The position numbers and the translations under genes are program-made. The notes beneath the pieces are model-generated. The model was not told the DNA's origin. It saw only the letters and a list, made by a program, of their open reading frames with translations, and did no database searches. Of a stretch of 64,000 nt of DNA, positions 24,497 through 35,785 are shown one piece after another (within the stretch, counting starts at the first letter, position 1; each line of letters begins with the position of its first letter). This stretch comes from Chromatiaceae bacterium. GTDB taxonomy: Bacteria; Pseudomonadota; Gammaproteobacteria; Chromatiales; Chromatiaceae. The stretch spans positions 496,001 through 560,000 of the forward strand of contig JACKMK010000003.1 of assembly GCA_024235395.1 (NCBI GenBank), given 5' to 3'.

Positions 24497-25996
24497 CTAT
24501 TTCATCGTCGGCATGTGGAAGTCGGCGCCCGCACGGATCCCGGTCGGCCAGCGCGAGGTGACAGTCTTCAGCTTGGTGTAGAAGTGCACGCCCTCCATGC
24601 CGTGCATGTGCACGTCGCCGAACAGCGAACGCTTCCAGCCACCGAAACTGTGGAATGCCATGGGCACCGGGATCGGCACGTTCACCCCGACCATCCCGAC
24701 CTGGACACGCGATGCGAAGGTGCGCGCGGTGTCGCCGTCGCGGGTGAAGATCGCGGTACCGTTGCCGTACTCGTGGGCGTTGACCAGCGCCAGTGCGTGT
24801 TCGAAATCGGGCGTCCGGACGATCACCAGCACCGGCCCGAATATCTCTTCCTGGTAGATCCGCATTCCGGCGGTGACCTCATCGAACAGGCAGCCGCCGA
24901 GATAGAAACCGTCCGGGTGTCCGGGCACCACAACGTGACGGCCGTCGACCACCAGCCGGGCGCCCTCCTCGACGCCCAGGTCGACGTAGCCCCTGACCCG
25001 GTCGTAGTGCGCACGGGTCACCAGCGGTCCCATCTCGGAGGTGGGATCGGTGGCCGGGCCCACCTTGAGCGCCGCAACGCGCGGGGCCAGGCGCTCGACC
25101 AGCGCATCGGCGACGTCGTCGCCGACCGCGACTGCGACCGAGATCGCCATGCAGCGTTCCCCGGCCGATCCGTAGGCCGCGCCCATCAGTGCGTCGGTCG
25201 CCTGTTCCAGATCGGCGTCGGGCATCACCACCATGTGGTTCTTCGCGCCGCCCAGCGCCTGCACGCGCTTTCCGTGCTGGGTGCCGGTGCGGTAGATGTA
25301 TTCGGCGACCGTTGTCGAACCGACGAAACTGACCGCCGCGACCTCGGGATGCGTCAACAGCGTGTCGACCGCCTCCTTGTCGCCGTTGACCACGTTCAGC
25401 ACGCCGGGTGGAAGACCGGCCTCGCTGAACAGCTCGGCGAGGCGCAGCGCCGTGGATGGCACGCGCTCGGAGGTCTTCAGCAAAAAGGTGTTGCCGCACG
25501 CGATCGCCATCGGAAACATCCACATCGGGACCATCGCCGGAAAATTGAACGGCGTGATCCCGGCGCACACGCCGACAGGCTGGCGCACCGAGTGACTGTC
25601 GACATGGGTACCGACATTCTCCGAGAAGGTCCCCTTCAGCAGGTGTGGGGCGCCGCAGGCGAACTCGACCACCTCGATGCCGCGGGCCAGCGAGCCGCGC
25701 GCGTCGTTCAGTACCTTGCCATGTTCGCCGGCGATCAGCTGGGCGATCTCGTCGCTGTGCGCATCGAGCAACTCCTTGAAGCGGAACAGCACCGCGGCAC
25801 GTCGCAGCGGAGAGGTGTCGCGCCAACCGGGGAAGGCCGCCGCCGCAGCGGCGATCGCCGCACCGGTCTCGCTCGCCGAAGCCAGCGGTACGCGTGCTGC
25901 GACCGCACCGGTCGCCGGGTCGTAGACGTCGCCATAACGCCCGCTCTTGCCCTCCACCCGGGCGCCGTTGACGTAGTGATGCAGCGTGTTGATCAT
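24497..25996 (-). CDS. mmsA: Methylmalonate/malonate-semialdehyde dehydrogenase (CoA-acylating)
   Basis: MmsA converts methylmalonate semialdehyde to propionyl-CoA, or malonate semialdehyde to acetyl-CoA, with NAD and CoA. The protein is a 499-residue aldehyde dehydrogenase with the catalytic Cys282 in GSAGERCMAISVAV, a context specific to the MmsA subfamily, plus GITPFNFPAMVPMWMFP and the end motif FYTKLKTVTSRW. This subfamily lacks the usual second active-site Glu and uses CoA for thioester release. The ATG at 25996 has GAGGA upstream. It is divergent from the peroxidase-tauE-matB unit. With matB nearby, malonate semialdehyde is a reasonable substrate; valine or beta-alanine breakdown is the alternative. 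Confidence 0.95.
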   Translation of the reverse strand: MINTLHHYVNGARVEGKSGRYGDVYDPATGAVAARVPLASASETGAAIAAAAAAFPGWRDTSPLRRAAVLFRFKELLDAHSDEIAQLIAGEHGKVLNDARGSLARGIEVVEFACGAPHLLKGTFSENVGTHVDSHSVRQPVGVCAGITPFNFPAMVPMWMFPMAIACGNTFLLKTSERVPSTALRLAELFSEAGLPPGVLNVVNGDKEAVDTLLTHPEVAAVSFVGSTTVAEYIYRTGTQHGKRVQALGGAKNHMVVMPDADLEQATDALMGAAYGSAGERCMAISVAVAVGDDVADALVERLAPRVAALKVGPATDPTSEMGPLVTRAHYDRVRGYVDLGVEEGARLVVDGRHVVVPGHPDGFYLGGCLFDEVTAGMRIYQEEIFGPVLVIVRTPDFEHALALVNAHEYGNGTAIFTRDGDTARTFASRVQVGMVGVNVPIPVPMAFHSFGGWKRSLFGDVHMHGMEGVHFYTKLKTVTSRWPTGIRAGADFHMPTMK

Positions 25997-26184
25997 CGGT
26001 ATTCCTCGCTGTTACCGTGCATCGGGCAGCGCGGTCTGGCGATGCCGGTAGCGTTAATCTTAGGTTGTATCGGGCGCTTGCCTGCGGACAGCGGGCCCCG
26101 GACGGATCCCACCCGTTTCACATCGCGCAATGTCGCGCGCCCCAGGCATCGGGTCGGTGCCTTAGATCGCAGACAGGGGGAGAC

Positions 26185-26682
26185 ATGGCAACGATTTCTT
26201 CGAGGGGCGAGATCGTCCAGACCAGCGGCGATTTGCCGGCGGTCGGTGACCCTGCGCCGGACTTTGCACTGCGCAAAGGCGACCTGTCGCCGGTCGGCCT
26301 CGCCGACTATCGGGGGTCGCGGCTGGTGCTGAATATCTTCCCGAGCATCGACACGCCGACCTGTGCGAAGTCGGTCCGCCAGTTCAACGAACGCGTCGCC
26401 GCGATGCCCAACACCAAGGTGCTGTGCGTGTCCGCCGACCTGCCGTTCGCGCTGAGCCGCTTCTGTGGCGCCGAGGGCATCGATCATGTCGAGACGGCGT
26501 CGGTCTATCGTGCGCCCGAATTCGGTCGAGACTATGGCGTGTACATGGCGGAGGGGCGCCTCGGTGGACTGCTCGCGCGCGCGGTGGTGGTGATCGACGA
26601 GAACGGCGCCGTGCTCCATCGTGAGCTGGTGCCCGAGATCGCCCAGGAGCCGGACTACGACGCGGTGGCGGCGGCACTCTGA
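26185..26682 (+). CDS. tpx: Thiol peroxidase, Tpx-like atypical 2-Cys peroxiredoxin
   Basis: This 165-residue enzyme reduces lipid and organic hydroperoxides with thioredoxin. The peroxidatic Cys60 is in SIDTPTCAKSVRQFN and the resolving Cys94 in ALSRFCGAEGI, the same spacing as Cys61/Cys95 of E. coli Tpx. A third Cys81 lies between them. The N-terminal VGDPAPDFALRKGDLSPV is the conserved opening of the family. GGGGGAG lies before the ATG at 26185; the frame extends upstream but without conserved residues. A TauE-type exporter gene follows after 29 bases. Confidence 0.94.
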   Translation: MATISSRGEIVQTSGDLPAVGDPAPDFALRKGDLSPVGLADYRGSRLVLNIFPSIDTPTCAKSVRQFNERVAAMPNTKVLCVSADLPFALSRFCGAEGIDHVETASVYRAPEFGRDYGVYMAEGRLGGLLARAVVVIDENGAVLHRELVPEIAQEPDYDAVAAAL

Positions 26683-26711
26683 CGGCATCGGATCGCGCCG
26701 GGTAAACGCTG

Positions 26712-27509
26712 ATGGATCTGCCGATGTTGTTACTCTCCGGTGCCGTCGCAGGTACCCTGGCCGGCCTGCTCGGCATCGGCGGCGGCGTGATCATCGTGCC
26801 GATCGTCACCCTGCTGTTCGAGGGCAACGGCATGCAGCATGGCCTGGCGATCAAGATGGCCTTGGGGACCTCGCTGGCGACGATCGTGGTGACCGCGATG
26901 ACCAGTGTCTATACCCATCACCGCAAGGGCGCGGTCGAGTGGCGGCTGTTCCGGGTCATGGGGCCTGCGGTGTTCGTCGGCTCCCTGATCGGTGCCTGGT
27001 TGGCCGACATCATCCCCGGCGATGCCTTGTACATCGCGTTCATCGTGTTCCTGTTCGCAGTGTCTGCGCAGATGGCGATGGCGCGCGTGTCCGCTCACCG
27101 CGGCCTGCCGGGGGACCGAGGTCTCGCCGCGACCTCGGTCACGGTCGGTGTCATCTCGGCATTGATGGGGATAGGCGGCGGCGCGATGCATGTGCCGTTC
27201 CTGAGCTATTGCGGGGTGCCGGTCAAGCGGGCGATCGCCACCGCGGCCGCGGTCGGTCTGCCGTTGGCCGTCAGCGCCACGCTGGGCTACATCGTCGGCG
27301 GTCTGGACGAGGCCGGGATACCCCCGGCCAGTCTCGGTTACGTCAACCTGCCGGTGTTCGGTGGCGTGGTCGCCGCCAGCCTCCTGTTTGCGCCCCTGGG
27401 TGCAACCCTTGCGCATCGACTGCCGGACCAGTTGCTGCGCCGCCTGTTTGCCCTGTTCCTGTTCCTGCTGGCCAGCCGCATGGCCTACAACCTGCTTTCA
27501 AGGATCTGA
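26712..27509 (+). CDS. TauE/SafE-family anion exporter
   Basis: This 265-residue inner-membrane protein has about eight hydrophobic helices arranged as two similar halves, each starting with a glycine-rich repeat (GLLGIGGGVIIVPIVTLL and ALMGIGGGAMHVPFLSYCG). Such proteins export sulfite, sulfoacetate or other small organic anions. It lies between tpx and matB, with six bases to matB, so it may move the acid that MatB activates, for example malonate. A sulfur-compound role is the alternative, and sequence alone does not choose. Confidence 0.92.
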   Translation: MDLPMLLLSGAVAGTLAGLLGIGGGVIIVPIVTLLFEGNGMQHGLAIKMALGTSLATIVVTAMTSVYTHHRKGAVEWRLFRVMGPAVFVGSLIGAWLADIIPGDALYIAFIVFLFAVSAQMAMARVSAHRGLPGDRGLAATSVTVGVISALMGIGGGAMHVPFLSYCGVPVKRAIATAAAVGLPLAVSATLGYIVGGLDEAGIPPASLGYVNLPVFGGVVAASLLFAPLGATLAHRLPDQLLRRLFALFLFLLASRMAYNLLSRI

Positions 27510-27515
27510 CCCGCG

Positions 27516-29033
27516 ATGAGTAACGCCAACCTTTACGCGCTGTTCCGCGACCGATTCCCCCGAGACGCCGACGCCCTGTTCCTGGATGCCGGCAACGGCC
27601 GTCAATTGCGCTACGACGAGATCGATGCACGCAGTGGCCGCATGCACGAGCTGTTGTTGCGGCGCGGGGTGGAGAAAGGCGACCGCGTCGTCGTGCAGGT
27701 GGAAAAGTCGATCGAGGCGGTGCTGTTGTATCTCGCGTGCCTGCGTGCCGGCGCGATCTATATCCCGCTGAACACCGCGTATACCGCGAGCGAGATTGCC
27801 TACTTTCTCAACGATGCGACACCGCGCCTGTTCGTGTGCACACCCGGGAAACACGGCGCACTGCGCGAGGTCGCGCGCGACTGCGGGGTGCACGAGGTGT
27901 TGACCCTTGGCGCGGACGGAGACGGCGACCTGCTGGCCGCCCAGGCAAAGCTTCCGGCAAACGACAGTGTGGTGGAGGTCGAGCCTGATGAACTGGCGGC
28001 GATCCTGTACACCTCGGGGACCACGGGCCGTTCCAAGGGCGCGATGCTGAGCCACGCGAACCTGGCGTCGAATGCGCAGGTGCTGTACCACTACTGGCAT
28101 TGGCAGCATCAAGATGTGTTGCTGCACGCATTGCCGATCTTCCATGTGCACGGTCTGTTCGTCGCGCTGCATTGCGCATTGCTCGGCGGTTCGCGGGTCC
28201 TGTTCATGCGGCGTTTCGACGCCGACGGCATCATTGAGCGGTTGCCGAGGTGCAGTGTGATGATGGGTGTGCCGACGTTCTACACACGCCTGCTCGATCA
28301 CCCGGGCCTGAACCGCGAGGCGTGCCGCAACATGCGCCTGTTCATCTCCGGTTCGGCACCGCTGCTCGCCGACACCCATCGCGCGTTCGAGGCCCGAACC
28401 GGGCACAGGATCCTGGAACGCTACGGCATGACCGAGGCCGGCATGATCACCTCCAATCCCTACGACGGCGAACGGGTCGCCGGTACGGTCGGCTTCGCGC
28501 TCCCCGGGATCGACGCCCGGGTGGTCGACGAGCAGGGCGTCGAGCTGCCGCACGGTGAGGCCGGGGTGCTCGAGATCTCCGGGCCCAACGTGTTCAGGGG
28601 ATACTGGCAGATGCCCGAAAAGACTGCCGAAGAGTTCCGGCCCGACGGGTGGTTCATCACCGGCGACATCGCGGTCATGGACGCGGACGGCCGAGTGACC
28701 ATCGTCGGCCGCGCGAAGGACCTGATCATCTCGGGCGGCTTCAATGTCTACCCCAAGGAGATCGAGGCGCAGCTCGACGAGCTGCCCGGCGTCAAGGAAT
28801 CCGCGGTGATCGGTGTACCGCATCCGGACTTCGGTGAAGGCGTGACCGCGGTCGTGGTACCGGACGGCAGCGCCGTGCTGTCGGAGCAGGCCGTGGTCGA
28901 TGCGCTGGCTGACCGGCTGGCGCGGTTCAAGCAACCGAAACGCGTGTACATCGTCGACGAGCTGCCACGCAACACCATGGGCAAGGTGCAGAAAAACGTG
29001 CTGCGCGCGACCTACAAGGACACCTTTGCGTGA
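27516..29033 (+). CDS. matB: Malonyl-CoA synthetase (MatB family)
   Basis: This ATP-dependent acyl-CoA ligase converts malonate, or methylmalonate, to its CoA ester. The adenylation motif is AILYTSGTTGRSKGAMLSH, followed by MMGVPTFYTRLLDHPGL and LFISGSAPLLADTH, which are typical of MatB, then ERYGMTEAGMITSNPYDGER, GWFITGDIAVMDADGRV and the C-terminal catalytic Lys in PRNTMGKVQKNVLR. Its 505 residues are family length. The next gene, a hotdog thioesterase, starts with a GTG that overlaps this stop codon. TRAP transport, MmsA and this enzyme together suggest use of C3 dicarboxylates. Confidence 0.92.
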   Translation: MSNANLYALFRDRFPRDADALFLDAGNGRQLRYDEIDARSGRMHELLLRRGVEKGDRVVVQVEKSIEAVLLYLACLRAGAIYIPLNTAYTASEIAYFLNDATPRLFVCTPGKHGALREVARDCGVHEVLTLGADGDGDLLAAQAKLPANDSVVEVEPDELAAILYTSGTTGRSKGAMLSHANLASNAQVLYHYWHWQHQDVLLHALPIFHVHGLFVALHCALLGGSRVLFMRRFDADGIIERLPRCSVMMGVPTFYTRLLDHPGLNREACRNMRLFISGSAPLLADTHRAFEARTGHRILERYGMTEAGMITSNPYDGERVAGTVGFALPGIDARVVDEQGVELPHGEAGVLEISGPNVFRGYWQMPEKTAEEFRPDGWFITGDIAVMDADGRVTIVGRAKDLIISGGFNVYPKEIEAQLDELPGVKESAVIGVPHPDFGEGVTAVVVPDGSAVLSEQAVVDALADRLARFKQPKRVYIVDELPRNTMGKVQKNVLRATYKDTFA

Positions 29034-29479
29034 GCGATGTCGCGGACCTGCAGGCGAAGATCCTGCGCGGGATCCCGATGAGCGATGCGATGGGGTACTG
29101 CATCACGCACCTCGACGCGACCGCGATCACCGTCGAGGCGCCGCTCGCGCCGAACGTCAATGTGCACGGTACCGGATTCGCCGGCAGCCTCTATGCACTC
29201 GGCATACTGACCGCGTGGGCGCTGAGCGCGCACCTGATCGCGCGCGCCGGTCTGGATGCGGAACTGGTGGTTGCAGCGGCGACTATTCGCTACCGCAGGC
29301 CGGTGCGCGAAGATATCCGTTGCCGCTGCGCGGTCGACGTGGACGCGGCGCACGCGTTCACCGAGCATCTGGCGGGGGCGGGACGTGCGCGGCTCGCCCT
29401 CGAGGTCCGGGTCGGTGATGGGCCGGCGGCGGTCATCGAGGCGCAGATGCACGCGCGGCTGGCCGAGCCGCCGCCGTAG
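29030..29479 (+). CDS. Hotdog-fold thioesterase domain protein (YiiD C-terminal type)
   Basis: This 149-residue protein resembles the putative thioesterase domain found at the C-terminus of YiiD. NVNVHGTGFAGSLYALGILTAW corresponds to the central hotdog helix, and TIRYRRPVREDIRCR to the following strands. The start is a GTG whose last two bases begin the TGA stop of matB, a coupled GTGA overlap, so the enzyme probably acts on an acyl-CoA made by MatB or controls CoA ester levels. Catalytic residues of this subgroup are not well enough known for me to check them. Confidence 0.85.
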   Translation: MSDVADLQAKILRGIPMSDAMGYCITHLDATAITVEAPLAPNVNVHGTGFAGSLYALGILTAWALSAHLIARAGLDAELVVAAATIRYRRPVREDIRCRCAVDVDAAHAFTEHLAGAGRARLALEVRVGDGPAAVIEAQMHARLAEPPP

Positions 29480-29533
29480 GCCGCCATGCGATCCCGCATC
29501 GATCGCCTGCGCCTGGATTTGCAGGCGCAAAAA

Positions 29534-29545
29534 GCGGGTATATGC
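29534..29545. promoter_or_regulatory. Candidate MarR operator, copy 1
   Basis: GCGGGTATATGC lies directly before the marR coding sequence and shares its first ten bases with the element at 29986-30001 in front of the MFS gene. Two near-identical AT-containing elements flanking one regulator gene suggest that the MarR protein binds both. The element overlaps an in-frame ATG at 29542, which is one reason to prefer the later start. Confidence 0.5.
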
Positions 29546-29553
29546 TACAGACT

Positions 29554-29970
29554 ATGTTGAGCACGACCTGCCATTGCACCCGGCTGCGACGCGCGGCGCA
29601 CGCGGTGACTCGGCTCTACGACGAGGCGCTGGCCGCAACCGGACTCACGGTGACGCAGTTCTCGCTGCTGCGCACGATCTCGCGCCTCGACGAGCCATAC
29701 ATCACCACGCTGGCCGAGGCGACAGGTCTGGAGCGCAGCACCCTCGGCCGCAACCTGCGCCCGCTGGAGAAGGCGGGTTTGGTTGTGTTTCTCCCGGGTC
29801 GCGACAGCCGTACCCGGCTGGTACGCCTGAGTCGCCAGGGCATGCGCGCACTCGATCGCGCGATACCGCAATGGGAGGCCGCGCAGAAGAAAGTCGCAGG
29901 ATTGCTGGGTGAAGGGCACGTCGAGCAGCTGACAACGCTGCTGGAAGAACTGATCGACAGCCCGCCGTGA
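29554..29970 (+). CDS. MarR-family transcriptional regulator
   Basis: This winged-helix dimer of about 138 residues has the conserved opening TRLYDEALAATGLTVTQFSLL, the recognition helix GLERSTLGRNLRPLEKAGLV and the wing PGRDSRTRLVRLSRQG. Two Cys lie near the N-terminus (TTCHCTRL) and could be redox sensors or structural. The ATG at 29554 is preferred to 29542 because the latter lies inside the candidate operator. An MFS transporter gene follows after 44 bases, and a copy of the same operator-like sequence sits in that gap, so regulation of itself and of the transporter is likely. The inducer is unknown. Confidence 0.9.
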   Translation: MLSTTCHCTRLRRAAHAVTRLYDEALAATGLTVTQFSLLRTISRLDEPYITTLAEATGLERSTLGRNLRPLEKAGLVVFLPGRDSRTRLVRLSRQGMRALDRAIPQWEAAQKKVAGLLGEGHVEQLTTLLEELIDSPP

Positions 29971-29985
29971 TCTTTTCACCCTAAC

Positions 29986-30001
29986 GCGGGTATATACGCG
30001 C
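29986..30001. promoter_or_regulatory. Candidate MarR operator, copy 2
   Basis: GCGGGTATATACGCGC is nearly palindromic around GTATATAC, with one mismatched pair. It lies between the marR stop and the MFS gene and repeats the GCGGGTATAT core seen before marR at 29534. Confidence 0.5.
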
Positions 30002-30014
30002 ATCGAGGAGAGAC

Positions 30015-31235
30015 ATGCAGCATGCAACCTGGCGCTCACCGGCGATCGTGCTGTTATGCGCCGCCACCGTGCTGAGCCTCTCGCTCGGGGTACGGCATGC
30101 GTTTGGTCTGTTTCTGTGGCCGATGTCCGCCGAACTCGGCTGGGGGCGAGGGGCCTTTGGACTGGCGCTGGCGGTGCAGAACCTGGTCTGGGGCCTGACC
30201 CAGCCGATCGCGGGCCACCTCGCCGACCGTCACGGTGCAGGTCGCGTGGTGTTCGGCGGTGCACTGTTGTACGGGCTCGGGCTCTACCTGATGAGCCAGG
30301 CCCACACCGAGTGGGGTCTGCTGTTCAGTGCCGGGCTGGTGATCGGCCTGGGGCTCAGCGGCACCGCTTACCCGGTGGTGTTCGGCGTGGTCGGCCGCAG
30401 TGTCGCGCCGGAGCGCCGCAGCTGGGCGATGGGGGTCGCGATGGCCGCCGGCTCGCTCGGCCAGTTCGTGCTGCTGCCGGCCGGTGATCTGTTGATCGCC
30501 GGGGTCGGCTGGAGTGATGCGCTGCTGCTGTTCGCCGCCCTGGCGCTGCTGATGGTGCCGCTGTCGAGTGCGCTGGTCGAGCCCGGCGTCGGACAGGGGG
30601 CGGGCGCACGGGACGCGCGCAGCGTGCTCGGCGAGGCATTGCGCCATCGCGGGTTCCGCCTGCTGTCGTTCGGTTTCTTCGTATGTGGATTCCAGGTGGT
30701 GTTCATCGGCGTGCACCTGCCGGCGTACCTCAGTGACGGCGGTCTGCCGAGTACCGCCGGGGCCATGGCGCTGGCGCTGATCGGCCTGTTCAACATCGTC
30801 GGCTCCTATGTCGCCGGCGTGTGGGGGGCGCGTACCGCCAAGCCGCTGTTGCTTGCCGGCATCTATGCGGCGCGTCTGCTGGTGATCGGGATCTTCCTGG
30901 TGTTGCCGCTGTCGGTCTGGAGCGCCTATGGGTTTGCGGTCGCGATGGGTCTGTTGTGGTTGAGTACAGTGCCCTTGACCAACGGCACCGTTGCAACGCT
31001 GTTCGGGGTCGGCAACCTGTCGATGCTCGCCGGCCTGGTGTTCCTGTTCCACCAGCTCGGCGCCTTTCTCGGTGGTTGGCTCGGCGGCTACCTGTACGAC
31101 CTGGCCGGCAGCTACACCGCGGTGTGGCTGATGGCGATGGGATTGAGCGCGGTCGCCGCGGTGCTCAACCTGCCGATCAGGGAGCGACCGGTACCGCGCA
31201 TCGCCGGGTTGCAGGTGCCACCGGAGGCGTCATGA
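30015..31235 (+). CDS. MFS transporter (oxalate/formate-antiporter-like subgroup)
   Basis: This 406-residue, 12-helix major-facilitator protein starts with VLSLSLGVRHAFGLFLWPMS and contains the helix 2-3 loop HLADRHGAGRVVFGGA, a variant of the family's GxLaDrxGrrr motif. This N-terminal pattern is common in OxlT/YbfB-type organic-anion or drug transporters. No substrate can be named. It lies behind the marR gene and a shared operator-like sequence. Its stop codon overlaps the start of a 41-codon reading frame. Confidence 0.9.
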   Translation: MQHATWRSPAIVLLCAATVLSLSLGVRHAFGLFLWPMSAELGWGRGAFGLALAVQNLVWGLTQPIAGHLADRHGAGRVVFGGALLYGLGLYLMSQAHTEWGLLFSAGLVIGLGLSGTAYPVVFGVVGRSVAPERRSWAMGVAMAAGSLGQFVLLPAGDLLIAGVGWSDALLLFAALALLMVPLSSALVEPGVGQGAGARDARSVLGEALRHRGFRLLSFGFFVCGFQVVFIGVHLPAYLSDGGLPSTAGAMALALIGLFNIVGSYVAGVWGARTAKPLLLAGIYAARLLVIGIFLVLPLSVWSAYGFAVAMGLLWLSTVPLTNGTVATLFGVGNLSMLAGLVFLFHQLGAFLGGWLGGYLYDLAGSYTAVWLMAMGLSAVAAVLNLPIRERPVPRIAGLQVPPEAS

Positions 31236-31357
31236 GACGCTACCTCGCGTACCTTGCCTGGATAGCGACCGGCCTGTTGCTCGGATTCGTACTCGCGCAC
31301 TACACCTCGCACGGCGTGCTCGGCCTGGTCCAGCGCGGCTTTCCGGCGTGTCTCTGA
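31232..31357 (+). CDS. 41-residue single-helix membrane peptide coupled to the MFS gene
   Basis: An ATG at 31232 overlaps the TGA of the MFS gene (ATGA), with GGAGG four bases upstream, inside the MFS gene. The peptide starts MRRYLAYLAWIATGLLLGF, continues with one transmembrane segment and a His pair (AHYTSHG), and ends GFPACL. It has the plan of a bitopic inner-membrane protein with a positive N-terminus. Translational coupling suggests a small partner of the transporter. No family is recognised. Confidence 0.6.
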   Translation: MRRYLAYLAWIATGLLLGFVLAHYTSHGVLGLVQRGFPACL

Positions 31358-31504
31358 ACGGTCGCCGCCGCGGGTCTCGGTGTACCGCCGCCGCATCTTT
31401 GCCGCGCCCGGCTGTCCAACGGGAATTCCGGTGACCGCTCGCGGTTGATGTGCACCGGGGTTCGTAGTGAACTGCGAGCCGTTGTTACCCCTTCAGAGGC
31501 CAGC

Positions 31505-32700
31505 GTGCAAACTGAGAGAACCCCCGGTCGCCGCGGCGTCCTGTTATTGCTGGTTGTTCTGCTTGCCGCTGCCTGGCTGGGTTGGGCGATCTATCAGCGG
31601 CTGCAGGCGACCCAGGCCGGGACCCGCGAGAAGGGCGCCAAGCCGCCGGTCCCGGTCGAGGTCGCCACGATCGAACGGGGCCCGATCGCGTTGCAGCGGA
31701 CCTTCACCGGCACCCTGGAGGCGCGTGCCGAGTTCGTCGTCGCACCCAAGGTCAGCGGTCGGGTCGAGCGGTTGAATCTCGATCTCGCCGATCCGGTGAG
31801 CCGCGGCCAGGTGGTCGCGGTGCTCGACGACGCCGAGTACGTACAGGCGGTGGCGCGGGCCGAGGCCGACCTCGAGGTCGCGCGGGCGAGCAAGGCCGAG
31901 GCCGACAGCCTGTTGCAGATCGCCGACCGCGAGCTGAAGCGCATCGACGAACTGCGTGGTCGCGGCGTCAGTTCTGAATCGCAGCGCGATGTGGCCAAGG
32001 CCGAGCAACTGGCCAAGCAGGCCCAGGTCAAGGTCACCCGGGCACGCATCGCCAGCGCCGAGGCCGATCTCGCGGCGGCGCGTATCCGCCTCGGTTATAC
32101 CCAGGTGACGGCCGACTGGCGCGGCGGCAGTGAACGCCGCGTGGTGGCCGAGCGCTATGTCGACGAAGGTCAGACCCTGGCGGCGAACGCACCCCTGTTG
32201 CGCATCGTCGAACTCGATCCCATCACCGCGGTGTTCTTCGTCACCGAGCGCGACTATGCGCGCCTGCGCGCCGGTCAGTCGGCCGACATCGCGACCGACG
32301 CGTTCCCCGGCGACAGCTTCTCCGGCACCATCGAGCGCATCGCCCCGGTGTTCCTCGAGTCGACCCGCCAGGCGCGCGTCGAACTGCGCATCGACAACCC
32401 CGACCTGCGTCTCAAGCCGGGCATGTTCGCGCGCGCCACGGTCACGTTGCAGCGGGTCGCCGATGCGGTGACCGTGCCGCAGCAGGCGCTGACCAGCCGG
32501 GATGGCCGCGACGGCGTGTTCCTGGTCGGCGGGGACGGCGAGACGGCCGTTTGGCATGCGGTGCAACCGGGCATTCTCCAGGCGGGACGGGTGCAGCTGA
32601 TCGGGGCCGAGTTGGCGGGACGGGTCGTGACCCTGGGTCAGCAGCTGCTCGAAGACGGCGCGCCGTTGCGCGTCTCCGCCGAACGGAGCGCGGCCGACCG

Positions 32701-32704
<4 letters not shown>
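31505..32704 (+). CDS. RND efflux periplasmic adaptor (membrane fusion protein)
   Basis: This is the periplasmic adaptor of a multidrug-type RND pump. It has an N-terminal membrane anchor (VLLLLVVLLAAAWLGWAIY), a lipoyl half (GTLEARAEFVVAPKVSGRV), a long alpha-hairpin rich in Ala and Glu (about residues 100-165), the second lipoyl half and a beta-barrel (PITAVFFVTERDYARLRAG). I prefer the GTG at 31505, which gives a normal N-terminus; the frame is open to 31445. The stop overlaps the start of the pump gene (ATGA). No outer-membrane channel gene is adjacent. Confidence 0.92.
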
Positions 32705-35775
<3,071 letters not shown>

Positions 35776-35785
35776 CGTGCTGCAC

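Noticed and set aside
24461..26332. A 623-codon open frame on the plus strand
   Set aside because: It is antisense to mmsA, which is certain from its catalytic motif.
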